Of a stretch of 64,000 nt of DNA, positions 12,640-23,208 are shown one piece after another. The notes under the pieces were generated by a model, which was not told the DNA's origin, searched no databases, and saw only the letters and a program-made list of their open reading frames with translations. Where the stretch lies: positions 122,757,866 through 122,821,865 of the forward strand of contig OV884011.1 in NCBI GenBank assembly GCA_930367205.1. The letters are read 5' to 3'. The DNA is from Acanthosoma haemorrhoidale (taxonomy: Eukaryota; Arthropoda; Insecta; Hemiptera; Acanthosomatidae). Position 1 is the first letter of the stretch. Each line of letters opens with the position of its first letter. The translations under genes were made by a program, and so were the position numbers.

Positions 12640-13840
12640 ATATTAGCCATTTGTCTACCTGTCCTTACATCTATTACACAGCTCCATTAATAGTAGAAAG
12701 AGGAGTCACGGGTAGAAACTGTTCACACTTCGAGAACAAATCTAATAACCTTTCTCTAAAGTTAGTTATCACTCTCGTACTACTTAATCCTGGAATCCCA
12801 TCTTGATGGCCCCATTCTTCAGTAATGGAGGAGGTTCCTTGATGTCTATATATTACCAGGAGTAAATGATGGTGTTACGCAGGGGTTGAAGTAGTTGTTT
12901 CACTACTTTATATTATGTAGATCCACAATATACATACACTTCCACAAATACTTACCGCCATTTACGAAGACAATACTGCTATTCTATCCAAAGATTACGA
13001 CTCAATACTCGTTACCCTAATTCTTCACAATCATATAAATCTCTTAGACTTATGGTGCATTCAATGAAATCAGTTAAGAGAAAAGGGCATTACCAATGAC
13101 AGCCGTACTGCATCGTAGGCTCTGTCTCCAGGTATCAATCGACAATAAAGATATTTGGCTGTCATAAGTCATAAGTTATGACAGTAAAATATCTTGGACT
13201 TCAACGAAAAACATTTAATCACCATCTCAATCTAATGTACCATTTGCTGAAACTAATAACTGGCGATGACAGAAAAGTTGCAGTCATACACTTGCTTTTT
13301 AAAACCCACTTGGACATGTGAAATGTCTGTGTTGACACATGGACATGCAGCAAAATTGCTAATCTTGACAATTCAGAGGTTTCAATCCATACTACTTCGG
13401 CTATCTACTTCAGCTTCACCATACTGAAACCTGAACGGAACCTGAAACCTGAACTGAACTGAAAACTGTACGGAGACTTACAACTTTTAAGTGCAAACTG
13501 ACATAAATAAATTATACATGACAAACTATCAGGCCATTCGAACCCACTAATGCAGTAACTGTCCATAAACGACTTACCCCGTAATCCTCCACAATGGTTT
13601 AAAAAAAGCTGGAATAGGGGCCTGTTAAGGTAACCGGCCAATCCTAAATACAATTAAATAGGGATGTCACTGGTTGGTCTCATTTCTCTTGGCGTCATAT
13701 CATTTACATATTTCACAGTTTTAAATTAATTAGTAAAACATTCCTGGCAAATTGCCAGATTACACTTACAAGATTGCCTGGACAAAATAAGCTTCTGGAA
13801 CAACGAATTAAAAATTAATCAGGACAAATTAATTAAATAT
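12640..13840 (+). pseudogene. Decayed jockey-like LINE reverse transcriptase
   Basis: Remains of a non-LTR retrotransposon RT broken by many stops and frame changes. A tract near 12885-12935 corresponds to the GxPQGSVLSPLLY-type motif and reads VVSLLYIM in one frame. It is followed by YEDNTAILSKDYDSILVTL, the place of the YADD catalytic box, with Ala-Asp-Asp changed to Glu-Asp-Asn. Then come NHINLLDLWC and, near 13190, VKYLGL, which in this clade lies just after the palm domain. A second piece at 13750-13840 (CLDKISFWNNELKINQDK) repeats the same post-palm segment, so two relics may be joined here. No endonuclease or poly-A end is clear. Confidence 0.6.
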
Positions 13841-15076
13841 AAAATTTAACTCTGACGCTTCGACGTATCACGAGCACTTTCCTATACCTGCAGAATTATT
13901 TTATCCCACATACTGGCAGACTTCATTATTTGGTAATAACATTGGATATGTGAGTCATGTGGGCATTTAGACAAAACACTAAAAAGACACACGGTCAACA
14001 ACTGCTATACTCATTACTTCACTGATCTAAATAACCACTTGAACATAAATTGACTGGAATTGATGTGGAGTGAATTGTGCCTCAAATATATAAAAAAATG
14101 AAATATATACTGACAACATCTGTAAAGGTAACCAAGCGAATGAATTTATTAGGATATTGGATTAGGTTGATAATAGGTATTGGATTTTCATAAAATTTGT
14201 TTTTGGACTCATTTAGATATATTATGTCCTATTGAGAGTTAGTTACAGCTGCTGACTGTCAATGACAAATCGGAGAACTCACATCGTTTATTAATTTAAG
14301 CCTATATCCCAAAAAAATCATTCACTGGTTATAGATTCACAGCTAGCTGTGAAATCCCAGTATAAAAAATTAATTGTGATCACAATAAGCCACATATCTT
14401 TACACACAGCACATAGCAAATATAACAGAATGAAGGTTGAATGAATATTGAATATGGCGGATGTGATCTTCTTCAGGGAATTAATAACGCTATCGTAACA
14501 GGCGGCTATACCACCGGGGATCTTCCTCCCACAAATCGTTATGACAATTATAATATAATATTTTGACAGAAAAGTCGCTGCTTAAAATGTAGCCAAGCTA
14601 CAGGACTTATAATGACCTATTGTAGATAGATTCATTTATGTAATATATTTCCATAATTTATAATAACAAGGGGATATGAAGGGGAGGATTTTGTCAGGGT
14701 GAAAATTAAGAAATAGTATGTTTTTTTAACATCTCCTAGAACTTAATGGTGAAATCATTATTAATAATCGATTTAATATGGGCGCGTAATTTTTTTTTTT
14801 CAAAGCTCCCAAAGTTTGAAAAGAGGAATGGGGAAAATATAAATAACATGGAATTTATAGGAGTGAAAGGGGTCCATTTACTAGGAGGGACCTATTTGAA
14901 GGTTGGATGAAGGAATTGAGGAATGTGGTAGACCTCGGCTGAGGGGTAGATACTCGGCTCAGTGACGAGAGTTCACTGAAGGTGATGCGCGTAATTTATT
15001 GTATGTACTAGATTATACTCATCCGAATTGTTATTACCACATTAATATTTTCAATCATAATTTATATTATATATAT
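13841..15076. other. Non-coding stretch
   Basis: AT-rich, no gene recognised. The first 200 bases may still belong to the LINE relic. A sequence near 14900-14990 is G-rich but has no open frame. Confidence 0.4.
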
Positions 15077-15301
15077 AGATAAGGGACCTCCAAGTATTCT
15101 GACTCAGTATTAACTTATGTCAGAATTTCTCTCCTATATATACCCTCTCGGCGTGTGACCAAGCGTCATTCATCATCCATTTGTACTGTAAGCTTTATGT
15201 TATAACTTTTAGTTGCTATCACGTAGATTTTCTACCAGTAGTTGTTTATTATTCAATAAAGTTCTTTTTAAAAAGTGATTCATTCGTAGAGATTATTTAA
15301 T
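15077..15301 (+). mobile_element. Probable solo LTR between TATATA runs
   Basis: About 225 bp, bounded on both sides by TATATATA. Inside are a TATA-like CTATATATACCC near 15140 and an AATAAAG near 15255, about 45 bases before the right edge. This is the promoter/poly-A arrangement of an LTR read on the plus strand. The edges are read as AGATAAGG and TATTTAAT. No second copy in the window confirms the ends, so the boundaries are approximate. Confidence 0.4.
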
Positions 15302-17860
15302 TATATATATACTCTTATCTCACAACTTTATTCACATATTTTTACAATTTTAATTAATATAGCTGAACTGATCACATTTAATATGAATTAAGAAATGGTA
15401 TGTATCTATACACATCGGAAGCTGATATACCGGGTTGAAAACTAACCTTGCTATTCACATTTCAGACAAGATTCGTGAAGAAGTATGATTTAAAAAATTA
15501 TTTTGTCAAATTTATGAGCTGATAATAGTGGGCTAGTTGTTCATCGGTCTAGCGGGGGCCTGTTATACTCCGCTACAATTTAAGTGAATATATTCATTGA
15601 CGTGATGTCAATTAGGATCACAGACCGTACCGTATGAAAAATGACATTTTCTGGGCAGAGTTTGGCAAAAAGTAGAACAGGAACACTAATAACCTCTGTA
15701 GAGAAAGATTTGTAAAGCGGGCACGGGACCCTATTAACCTGTCAATTTGCCGCAGAGCTACGATCCTATCTACAGCCTCAGTAACCACCCCTGTCACAAT
15801 TGCGATGTTGCCAGTGATCACTAGCTGGTATAGTCTCTCAGTCAGGTATTTGAGTAGAGATACTCTAATTTTGCACTTTCGGTTTAAGGTAAACGTAGAA
15901 TAAAGTTAAGAACTTTGGCGGGGTGGAAACTGACAACACGTTTTGTTGCAAAAAAAATTCATTACGTTGACTTTCCCATTTCTGGAGTAAGTCGGATGGA
16001 GATGCGGATCTTCCGGAATGTAAATAGTATTTATATATTTTCTCTTTCAATTAGAATTACAAAAAGTCCTTTCACAATGGGTTGTGACCGATAGAATTTT
16101 ACATTTAAGTAGTTATAACCAATGTAAATTAGCGATAATATAAATTAAGTTGTAGAAATAAGTTATTCAAATAGTAAGTTGGTAAGTATTATTGAAGGCA
16201 ACAATAGTAAAAGGAATGTGCTAACAATGCAAGACTGGCTGTCGCCTTAAGGGGGAAGGCTTTGGTTCCCACGAACGGCAGTGCAGTTGAGTCGATTGTG
16301 GCGACGAGTACAGTGACTGAAGTAAATTTTGGACTAGAAAAGAGAGAGAGAGACGAGATGTGGTACCCAGGTTGGTGGAACTAATTTTAGATTTAATCAT
16401 ACTCAATATAGAATGGGAGAAAATTAGAGCATGATGATTCTGGAAAAAGGGGACAGACAGTCTTGCTAATTTTGTAATCAATCTTTAAGTTTTTAGCATC
16501 GGGTTTAGTTAAAAGAAACTTAGTTAACTTACTTTTAAGTCAGCCCTTTTTCCGGGGTTTATGATTTAATAATAGTTGTTACGACGAAATATGTCGAATA
16601 AATTTTAATTATCTTTTAAAGTATTTATTTTAGTCCGAATTAATTTATTTGTCTTCCCCTAGTTATGTCGATTCTATGTAATATTTCAGGTTCCCCTTTC
16701 CTTAGATAATGCCATCTCCTGTCATTAATATTTTCCCGAATTCCCGCAAAAATTTATTTGGAGAAGAGAGAGAGAAAGACGGGGGTTTACAGTGTATTAC
16801 TGAACCCGATTTTGAATTGGAGTTGATGCCTCGAAGTTGTTAAAACTTAAGCCACTCATATGGAAAATAATGAAGGCTATTCAACCATTTCCTTCGAATT
16901 TATAAAATAAATATTTTCCTTCATGTTAATTAAGGAATCAAGATGTCTAGATTAATAATATGCATTCAGATTTAGGTGGGACATAATTGCAAAAAATCAT
17001 TAAAACTATCATTAAAATCGTATTTGTAGTCATGACGAAACCCACAACTGTGTAGTATATCACACGAATTTAATTTCTTTTCTCATTAAAAAACCCATTA
17101 CGATGAATTCGAGTAATGAACTTTGTAATGGAACAAAGTAGCTTGTTTTAATTTTTTTATTCTTGGTCACGATGTCATAGAGTCTCTGGGAATTATTATC
17201 CTGAAATTATTTGCAGAGATTGTACTGTTATATTGGAGTGTACAGAAACATTTTTTCCAACAAAGACTAATCGCCTAACTCCATCTCTGATTTTTACTTG
17301 CCTGTCAACCCCAGCTTTATTTTTCGTGACATTTATTAAACCTTCATAACCATTGTGCCGGTTAAAGGACTACAAATGAAAATTCATGTTTGGATAAATT
17401 AAATGAGGAAGAGTTTCATTTGAAAAATAAACTGGGTTATGAAAAAGTAGTGTGTATTCGAATACACCTAGTTTTCCAGTTTGGTCGAAAGTAGATTTGA
17501 TCAATGGATAATGATAAACCATCCACGCATCTCAACTGTCAATCATTTAAGCCATCATTAGTTGCCATTCATCGTGGTCCAACTTGACTGCATGTGTACA
17601 TTACTGTGTCGGCAAATATAAGCTTAGATCCAGTTCAGCATTTATTTAAATATTAATGTTCTATTGCCCCCCCCATGGTTATGCTAATGAGTGTAACTCA
17701 AAAAAAAAATTGTGAATATATTCCAAATAATAAAGTTCTGAGAGCCACACATAGACTTTGCATTTTTTATACGTTCTTGACGATTTAAACAGTTTTTTTT
17801 TTTTTTTTTTTATATTAAGGTTTCAGTTAGTAACGATTTTCTTTTTATTGTCTGAAAAGT
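15302..17860. other. Non-coding stretch
   Basis: No gene recognised. The short minus-strand frames at 15618-15821, 15865-16050 and 16221-16481 carry no family motif. Purine-rich GAGAGA tracts occur near 16340 and 16765, with a C9 run near 17666 and a T18 run near 17793. Confidence 0.4.
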
Positions 17861-17869
17861 CAATTTTTA

Positions 17870-18070
17870 GTGCCCATGAGGATTTGGTTTTCCCTTCACA
17901 GAGATCTCCATGTACCAACTGTCCTCGACCTTATACCCTCAAGATTTTCCAAATTTCACCAAAACCTTTCCGCACATCCGAATCCTTTGGTCGACTCCTT
18001 ATCCAGTAACATTCATCCTTACAATCCTCCTCGACGCCTAAAACGGTGGTGGCCTCGCGACCTATTATAA
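17870..18070 (+). pseudogene. Open tail ending in RRLKRWWPRDLL, unassigned
   Basis: A 66-codon open stretch whose last part reads HPNPLVDSLSSN and then PPRRLKRWWPRDLL before a stop. A basic-aromatic C-terminus directly before an LTR-like block suggests the 3' end of a retrotransposon polyprotein. I cannot assign it to a clade, and no RT or integrase motif is found upstream. There is no reason to take its ATG as a true start. Confidence 0.3.
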
Positions 18071-18082
18071 ATAGACATTCTA

Positions 18083-18409
18083 TGTCATGGGGTCCTGGCA
18101 CTGGCCATCATCCCCACTCATGTCCTGAGCGTGTGTGGCTCTCCTGCACTCTCTGTGGCCTGCGCCGGATGGCGCCACGGCCGGAGAGGGGGCGGGGGGA
18201 GCTTCGCTGCTTCCGGCCTTTCCGCCAGCTTGCTGGGGGATTGGCTTCGGGGGCGGGGGGGCTCCTGGGCTGAATCTGTATGTATATAGGTATGAATGGA
18301 CTGTATATAGGTATGAATGGAATTGTATATAAGGTATGAATGATCTCTCAGCACAATTATTAATGCTGGAAAAGGCAAATTGTAATTTTTTCAATAAAGA
18401 TTTCAATCA
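18083..18409 (+). mobile_element. GC-rich LTR-like or promoter-like block
   Basis: The block opens TGTCATGGGG, passes through about 150 bases of very high GC (18150-18270) and then three tandem units of about 21 bp built on GTATATAGGTATGAATG (about 18280-18340). It ends with AATAAAGATTTCAATCA. The order TATA-like repeats, spacer, AATAAA fits an LTR on the plus strand. No matching second LTR and no target duplication were found, so a retroposed promoter or a host 3' end remain possible. Confidence 0.35.
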
Positions 18410-20175
18410 AAATGAGGATTTGGTAAATAAAAAGAAAGATTTTTTTTATCAAAAATATCGAGTAAGTTTGCACAATTATTTAATGAGTAATTAAGAAACT
18501 AATGCTAGTTAAAACATAATAATAGCTACTGATTGGCTAATATGTAATACTAAAGTTATATAGTTCATTACAAGCACCGTACAGATAACTAACATGAATT
18601 GAAGTTAGATGCTTTGATTTATTATAGATCTGGTAGTAATTTGGATATAAAAATGAGGTTCATAAGCTATGATTAAAAAATGTTTCCATTATGATCTGTG
18701 CGTTTAAATAATGGTTTGTTTCAACCGAAGTGATAAAACGATTTTATGGTGAATAAACATACATAATAGTATATTAGCATAGAAAACCAAGTTGCAGTCA
18801 AATGGAAAGAGTAATAAATACTAATGGAGTCACTGGAATATATAAACCCTTTTTAATGCACCCAGGCATAAATACACGTTACCCTCGGCCCTCTACTTCT
18901 AAACCTGTGGGCCAATAAAAGCCCATCATAAATTTTTTTTTTTAAACCTTTCCAAGCTCCAAGGTACACTTATTTTTATTAATCGTCATTTATTTAACGA
19001 AGGCGTTCTAAATGTCCCACAAATTGAAATAACTGAAGGAATTTTTTATTTCCAGATTATGTCAAAAACATTTTTTCCTAAGACAGACTCAGTAGCAACT
19101 TTGAGTTTTATAGGGTATAAAGCCAGCTGGTTAGCTATTTATAAAGAATTAAAGGAAATTGTGTCGCGTGGTTAGATTGCAATATCAATTTTATTGACAG
19201 TTATAAAGACTTTCAGTAATAGTAGTCAACTAAAGGACCAAAACATAAAACCTACTATTTGTCAGGACATCAAGATTTAATTTAATACCCTGTTTAATAT
19301 TATTAAAAAATATTCATTTTTGAATTACAAGTAACTAATGGAAAACTGACTCTTCATATTTTTTCTGATAGTTGCTTATATTTTTAGCGTCTCTGGGGAA
19401 TCATGTAACAATATCATGCAAAATATCATCCCTCTATATGAAACTAGGGTTGCAAAAATTGCGAATACTGTTTTGATGAGTGTTTCGAAGACTTTACGGG
19501 ATTGTAGATCACCTTTGCCCAACATGCCTTTGTTTTACGATCAAATAATTTAATTAATTCCTCTGAAATTTTATCAATATTACGTCCCACAAAATACAAG
19601 GCTACTCTTATTCGAGGTTGTTAAGATACTATAACGGCAACTATGTGAACAAAAATTGAACGTAAAGTAACCACTACAGTTCCCTTAACTTTTAATATTT
19701 ATTTAAGTCTCAGCTCAGACTAAAATTATTTTCCTAATATTAAGGGCACATTGAAAAAAGTAACATAAAATTAATTTTAATGATATTAATTAATTATTAA
19801 AAAATATAAACTACAAAAAAAAACTGTGTTGTTGAGAATGGTGTCTGAAGGCATATTGCTGATTTTTGAGCTGTGATTTCTATGCATTCGCCGATGATGC
19901 GCTCATTGCCTAATTTTGTGTTGTAAGTGGGAGCATTGTAGGTCAGCGTGCATTGTTTGGTTTGAAGCATAATAGTATGGCTTATTTGTCATGTGAACAT
20001 TTGGCTGCATTCCATATATTCTGTATATCAGTTATTTTAACACATTGATGTATTCATAAAATATTTATAGGAAGTAAGTATATTTATTTCTGAATTTAAA
20101 AATAATAATTTATTGTTGAAAATGCTTATCATCTCAAAATTAATTCAATCGTAAAAACGTGTGTGTATATATATA
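18410..20175. other. AT-rich non-coding stretch
   Basis: No gene and no clear repeat recognised. It ends in the GTGTGTATATATATA run into which element A is inserted. Confidence 0.5.
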
Positions 20176-20308
20176 AGTTACGTCTAGCGGTACGGCAATG
20201 TTAAGCCTAATACCTTGTAGCCTAGTTATAAAACAAACCTTCTTATTATATCATCTACCTCCTTATTCATTCCTTTTTCTCGATCGTCTACAGCTGGGAG
20301 ACGATTAC
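20176..20308 (+). repeat. 5' LTR of element A
   Basis: 133 bp, identical over its full length to 25202-25334. It begins AGTTACGTCTAGCGG and ends GGGAGACGATTAC, directly before the primer-binding site. It has no obvious AATAAA; pyrimidine-rich TCATTCCTTTTTCTCGATCG precedes the end, a layout shared by the related LTRs at 25.5 and 48.4 kb. Confidence 0.95.
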
Positions 20309-20326
20309 TGGTGCCGAAACCCGGGA
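20309..20326 (+). promoter_or_regulatory. Primer-binding site, tRNA-Phe
   Basis: TGGTGCCGAAACCCGGGA directly follows the 5' LTR. It is the exact complement of the last 18 bases of animal tRNA-Phe(GAA) including CCA, as I know that sequence. It would prime minus-strand DNA synthesis. The relative at 48.36 kb has GCGACC where this has GAAACC. Confidence 0.85.
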
Positions 20327-20410
20327 ACTACGAGTATTCTGGTAAACAACTGTGAGTAAAATTTTAATTTTTTTTCCTGTTGTTTTATTGGGAAAAAGTG
20401 ACCTAGTTAC

Positions 20411-21595
20411 ATGGTAGAATTACGGCCTGCGGCTTTCGAAGTGCCCGAATTACCTAGGGAAACGATGGCCGAAGCTCATGCAAACTCCCTGGCTTGGATG
20501 AAGGTGCGAGCGGCGACGTCACAGGACCTGAGGAGAACAATATCGGACCTAGAGAAATTCTCAGGAGAGTTAGGCGAATTGAACCACTTCATCAAAGGGG
20601 GGGATAGGATTATGGAAAGAGTAGAGGCGAAGGCAAGTGAGGGTTTACTCGACTCTGGTGACGCAAAATCAATCAAAGCGGACCTAGTGTGTAGAATAAA
20701 ACGGAGCGTACTAAACCTAATACAGGCCGACGAAGACACCCCATGGACCGTGGTAAAAGAAAGACTAAAGAAGGCATACGGGGGAGGCAGATGGACACCA
20801 GAAGAGGACATCTTCCAGATGTTCAGGGAGACCAGACGGCCCAATCAAACGAAAGGGCAGTACGCCGGAGAACTCTTGGCAAAGTTTAACAAAATAACGG
20901 AAAAAATGAGAGAAACGGTGAACGTAGCGGAAGTGGAAGGCCGGATGGCATTCCTATCGACCATTCTGAAGGTACAGTTGGCCAGGGATACCGGCAAGAA
21001 AGATAGTCTACCGGGAGACCGATCGTTCATTGAGTGCGCCCAAGATTTAATGGACACTAGTGCCCGTGAGGAAGAAGAAAAATTAGAGGCAGACGAGGCA
21101 GGGTGGTCCAAAGTGATGTACAGGAGGCCGAGAATGCCGCAACAGGTATGGAAGAGGAAGGATCAACGGTATGCGGAGAAAAAAGGGGCGGTGGTTGAAG
21201 GAAGGAGACTTAGCCAAAGGAGACAGAGACCCAGCGGGAGAAAGGAGGACAGAAAATGTCACGGATGTGGAAGAATTGGACATTTAGTGGCGCAGTGCCC
21301 GCGAACAAAATGTTTTGAATGCGGAATTGAGGGACACATCGCGAGGGAGTGTCCATACATTTTCCAGCGAACAGAGAGGTATAGGCCGGAACCGATGGAG
21401 GTAAACGCACAGAGGGTATGGAGAAGAACCAGAACCCCCTCCGAATCGTCAAAAACTACGGGAGCGTCGGAGACAGAAAAAGAAGAAGATGAACCCAGGA
21501 GCAGAAGAGGAGAGACTGGAGAGGACGACAGGGACTACGTAAGAAGCAGACGATATGGCACGGAAGGAGGAAGGAAACGGCAAGCGGTGGCCTGA
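20411..21595 (+). CDS. Gag of element A
   Basis: 394 codons from the first ATG after the leader to a TGA at 21593-21595. This would be the particle-forming structural protein. The C-terminal third has two CCHC zinc knuckles, CHGCGRIGHLVAQC and CFECGIEGHIAREC, followed by a charged Arg/Glu-rich tail. The middle part (NLIQADEDTPWTVVKERL) matches the retrotransposon gag region. It is intact, unlike the rest of the element. The same start region is present in the relative at 48233 (EVP and AEAHANSLAWMK-like strings), which supports this start. The frame continues beyond the TGA into protease without any further stop. Confidence 0.93.
   Translation: MVELRPAAFEVPELPRETMAEAHANSLAWMKVRAATSQDLRRTISDLEKFSGELGELNHFIKGGDRIMERVEAKASEGLLDSGDAKSIKADLVCRIKRSVLNLIQADEDTPWTVVKERLKKAYGGGRWTPEEDIFQMFRETRRPNQTKGQYAGELLAKFNKITEKMRETVNVAEVEGRMAFLSTILKVQLARDTGKKDSLPGDRSFIECAQDLMDTSAREEEEKLEADEAGWSKVMYRRPRMPQQVWKRKDQRYAEKKGAVVEGRRLSQRRQRPSGRKEDRKCHGCGRIGHLVAQCPRTKCFECGIEGHIARECPYIFQRTERYRPEPMEVNAQRVWRRTRTPSESSKTTGASETEKEEDEPRSRRGETGEDDRDYVRSRRYGTEGGRKRQAVA
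21593..21595 (+). promoter_or_regulatory. In-frame UGA between gag and protease, candidate readthrough site
   Basis: The context is GTGGCCTGAGGAGCGGG. Downstream the gag frame stays open until 22124. The diverged minus-strand relative has the same stop in the same context at 47106-47108. Conservation in two copies that differ widely elsewhere suggests a functional suppression site, as gammaretroviruses use at gag-pol, rather than a random nonsense mutation. Confidence 0.6.
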
Positions 21596-22126
21596 GGAGC
21601 GGGCTGGCAGAGGGGTGGCCGCACGTTAATAAACTATAGCGTCAGAGGGAATTACGGCGGTATACCCATTATTGGAGTGGCGAGAGGAGTGAGATGCTTG
21701 ATAGACACGGGGAGTTCCTGTACTATTCTCAGCAGGAAAGCGGCGGACATATTGTGCGTGGGCGAGGGGTCGTCGCGGATTCAGGCATGCGAGTGCAAGC
21801 TTATCACCCTGGGAGGGCCGTGTAAAATCGAAGGCGAATTGACGATGGGATTGGATAGGTGGGCGAAAAATGGGGAATATTTGAAAATACACGTGGTTAG
21901 GAAGATGCCGCGCGAGTACGATGGTATCATAGGGTGCGATCTCTTGGGAAGGGTAGGAGCAAGAGTGAAGTGCTGTAACGGAATATGGGATATTAGACTG
22001 GGAAGAATGTTATACCAGTGTACAGGAACAGTGGGGGACGGGAAGGAGCGAATCGGAGCTGGGAACGCGCTATTCGGCGAGAGTATGCCGATATATTTTT
22101 CAACGAAGGGAACAAACTGGGAGTGA
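21596..22126 (+). CDS. Aspartic protease of element A (gag frame)
   Basis: 176 codons in the gag frame after the UGA. The active site reads CLIDTGSSCTILS, and IIGCDLLGRVGA later marks the second conserved protease segment. It would cleave the Gag-Pol precursor. There is no need for its own start codon if readthrough is used. The frame ends TGA at 22124-22126, just after it has lost register with pol. Comparison with the relative near 46.7 kb, where protease and RT are in one frame, places a net loss of about 19 bases near 22038-22050 in this copy. Confidence 0.85.
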   Translation, partial: GAGWQRGGRTLINYSVRGNYGGIPIIGVARGVRCLIDTGSSCTILSRKAADILCVGEGSSRIQACECKLITLGGPCKIEGELTMGLDRWAKNGEYLKIHVVRKMPREYDGIIGCDLLGRVGARVKCCNGIWDIRLGRMLYQCTGTVGDGKERIGAGNALFGESMPIYFSTKGTNWE

Positions 22127-23208
22127 CGGGGGAAACGGTCCATGAGATCCCACTGAAGCAGGAGAGAGTGATATATATCAAAGAGAGACGATACCCGCAG
22201 GCGCTGCGACAGCATATAAGGGACGAAATCGAGGAATTGAAACGACAGGGCATCATAGTAGATAGTACGTCTCCATACAACAGTCCCCTGTGGGCAGTGA
22301 AAAAGAAAGGGTCGTCCGGTGACGAAAAATACCGCGTAGTAATAGACTACAGGCAATTAAACGACAATACTATAGACGAAAAATACCCCATTCCTCGCTT
22401 TGAAGACATCCTGGACCGCCTAAGTGGAGCAAAGGTGTTCAGTACACTGGACCTGAAGGTGGGTTACCATCAAATTCGGATGCGTCGTGGAGACCAACAC
22501 AAAACGGCATTCACGTTCGAGCGGGGACATTACGAATTCACCAGAATGCCGTTTGGGCTGAAAAACGCGCCAATAACGTTCCAGAGGCTGATGGATGAAT
22601 TTTTAAGAGGGATTGGGGAGTCGTTTTGCCAGATATATATGGACGACCTCCTGGTTTTCAGTCGAGATGAGGTAGAACACCAGGACCATCTGCGACAGGT
22701 TTTTGACAGAATTAAGCAATTCGGGCTGAAATTGTCTGGGGAGAAGTCGCTTTTGGGACAAGAGCAGGTGAAATTTTTAGGCCACATAATTTCCAGAGAG
22801 GGAGTGCAACCCGATCGTGGGAAGGTGGAAGCCATCCAGCGGATGACTATCCCCAAAGACGTCAAAGGAATCCGGCGCTTACTCGGATCCCTGAACTACT
22901 ACCGCAGATTTGTTCCAGAAATGGCGGAGTACCTCGTCCCTCTTAACAATCTCCTTAAAAAAGGACAAAAAGTCGTCATTACCCCGGTAATGGAGAACAA
23001 TATAAGACGTTGCATGGAGCGGCTACAGGAAGAGCCTATACTAGCGTTTCCAGATTTTGCACTCCCCTTCATGATTACCACAGATGCAAGTGAATACGCG
23101 TTGGGGGCGGTACTCTCGCAGGATCGCGACGGGGGGGGGGGGGAGCGACCAATAGCATACGCTAGCAGACGCCTTACTGAATCCGAGAGTAGATATAGCG
23201 CGCTATAA
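21997..23208 (+). pseudogene. Reverse transcriptase and start of RNase H, element A
   Basis: Open from 21997, overlapping the protease frame by 130 bases in the -1 register. It carries the linker REYADIFF and VHEIPLKQ, then RT with YRVVIDYRQLND, FSTLDLKVGYHQIRM, MPFGLKNAP and the catalytic box QIYMDDLLVFS. RNase H begins at [15 protein letters not shown] run of 13 G (23131-23143) codes for Gly-Gly-Gly-Gly in frame. The frame stops at TAA 23206-23208, where relatives have a Gln-type codon after YSxL. This is a single C-to-T change, because the same frame continues immediately after. RT copies genomic RNA to DNA and RNase H removes the RNA. Confidence 0.9.

Noticed and set aside
18080..18406. 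108-residue minus-strand frame rich in Pro and Ala
   Set aside because: Produced by the GC-rich LTR-like block; no motif.
21781..22356. 191-residue minus-strand frame
   Set aside because: Shadow of protease and RT of element A.
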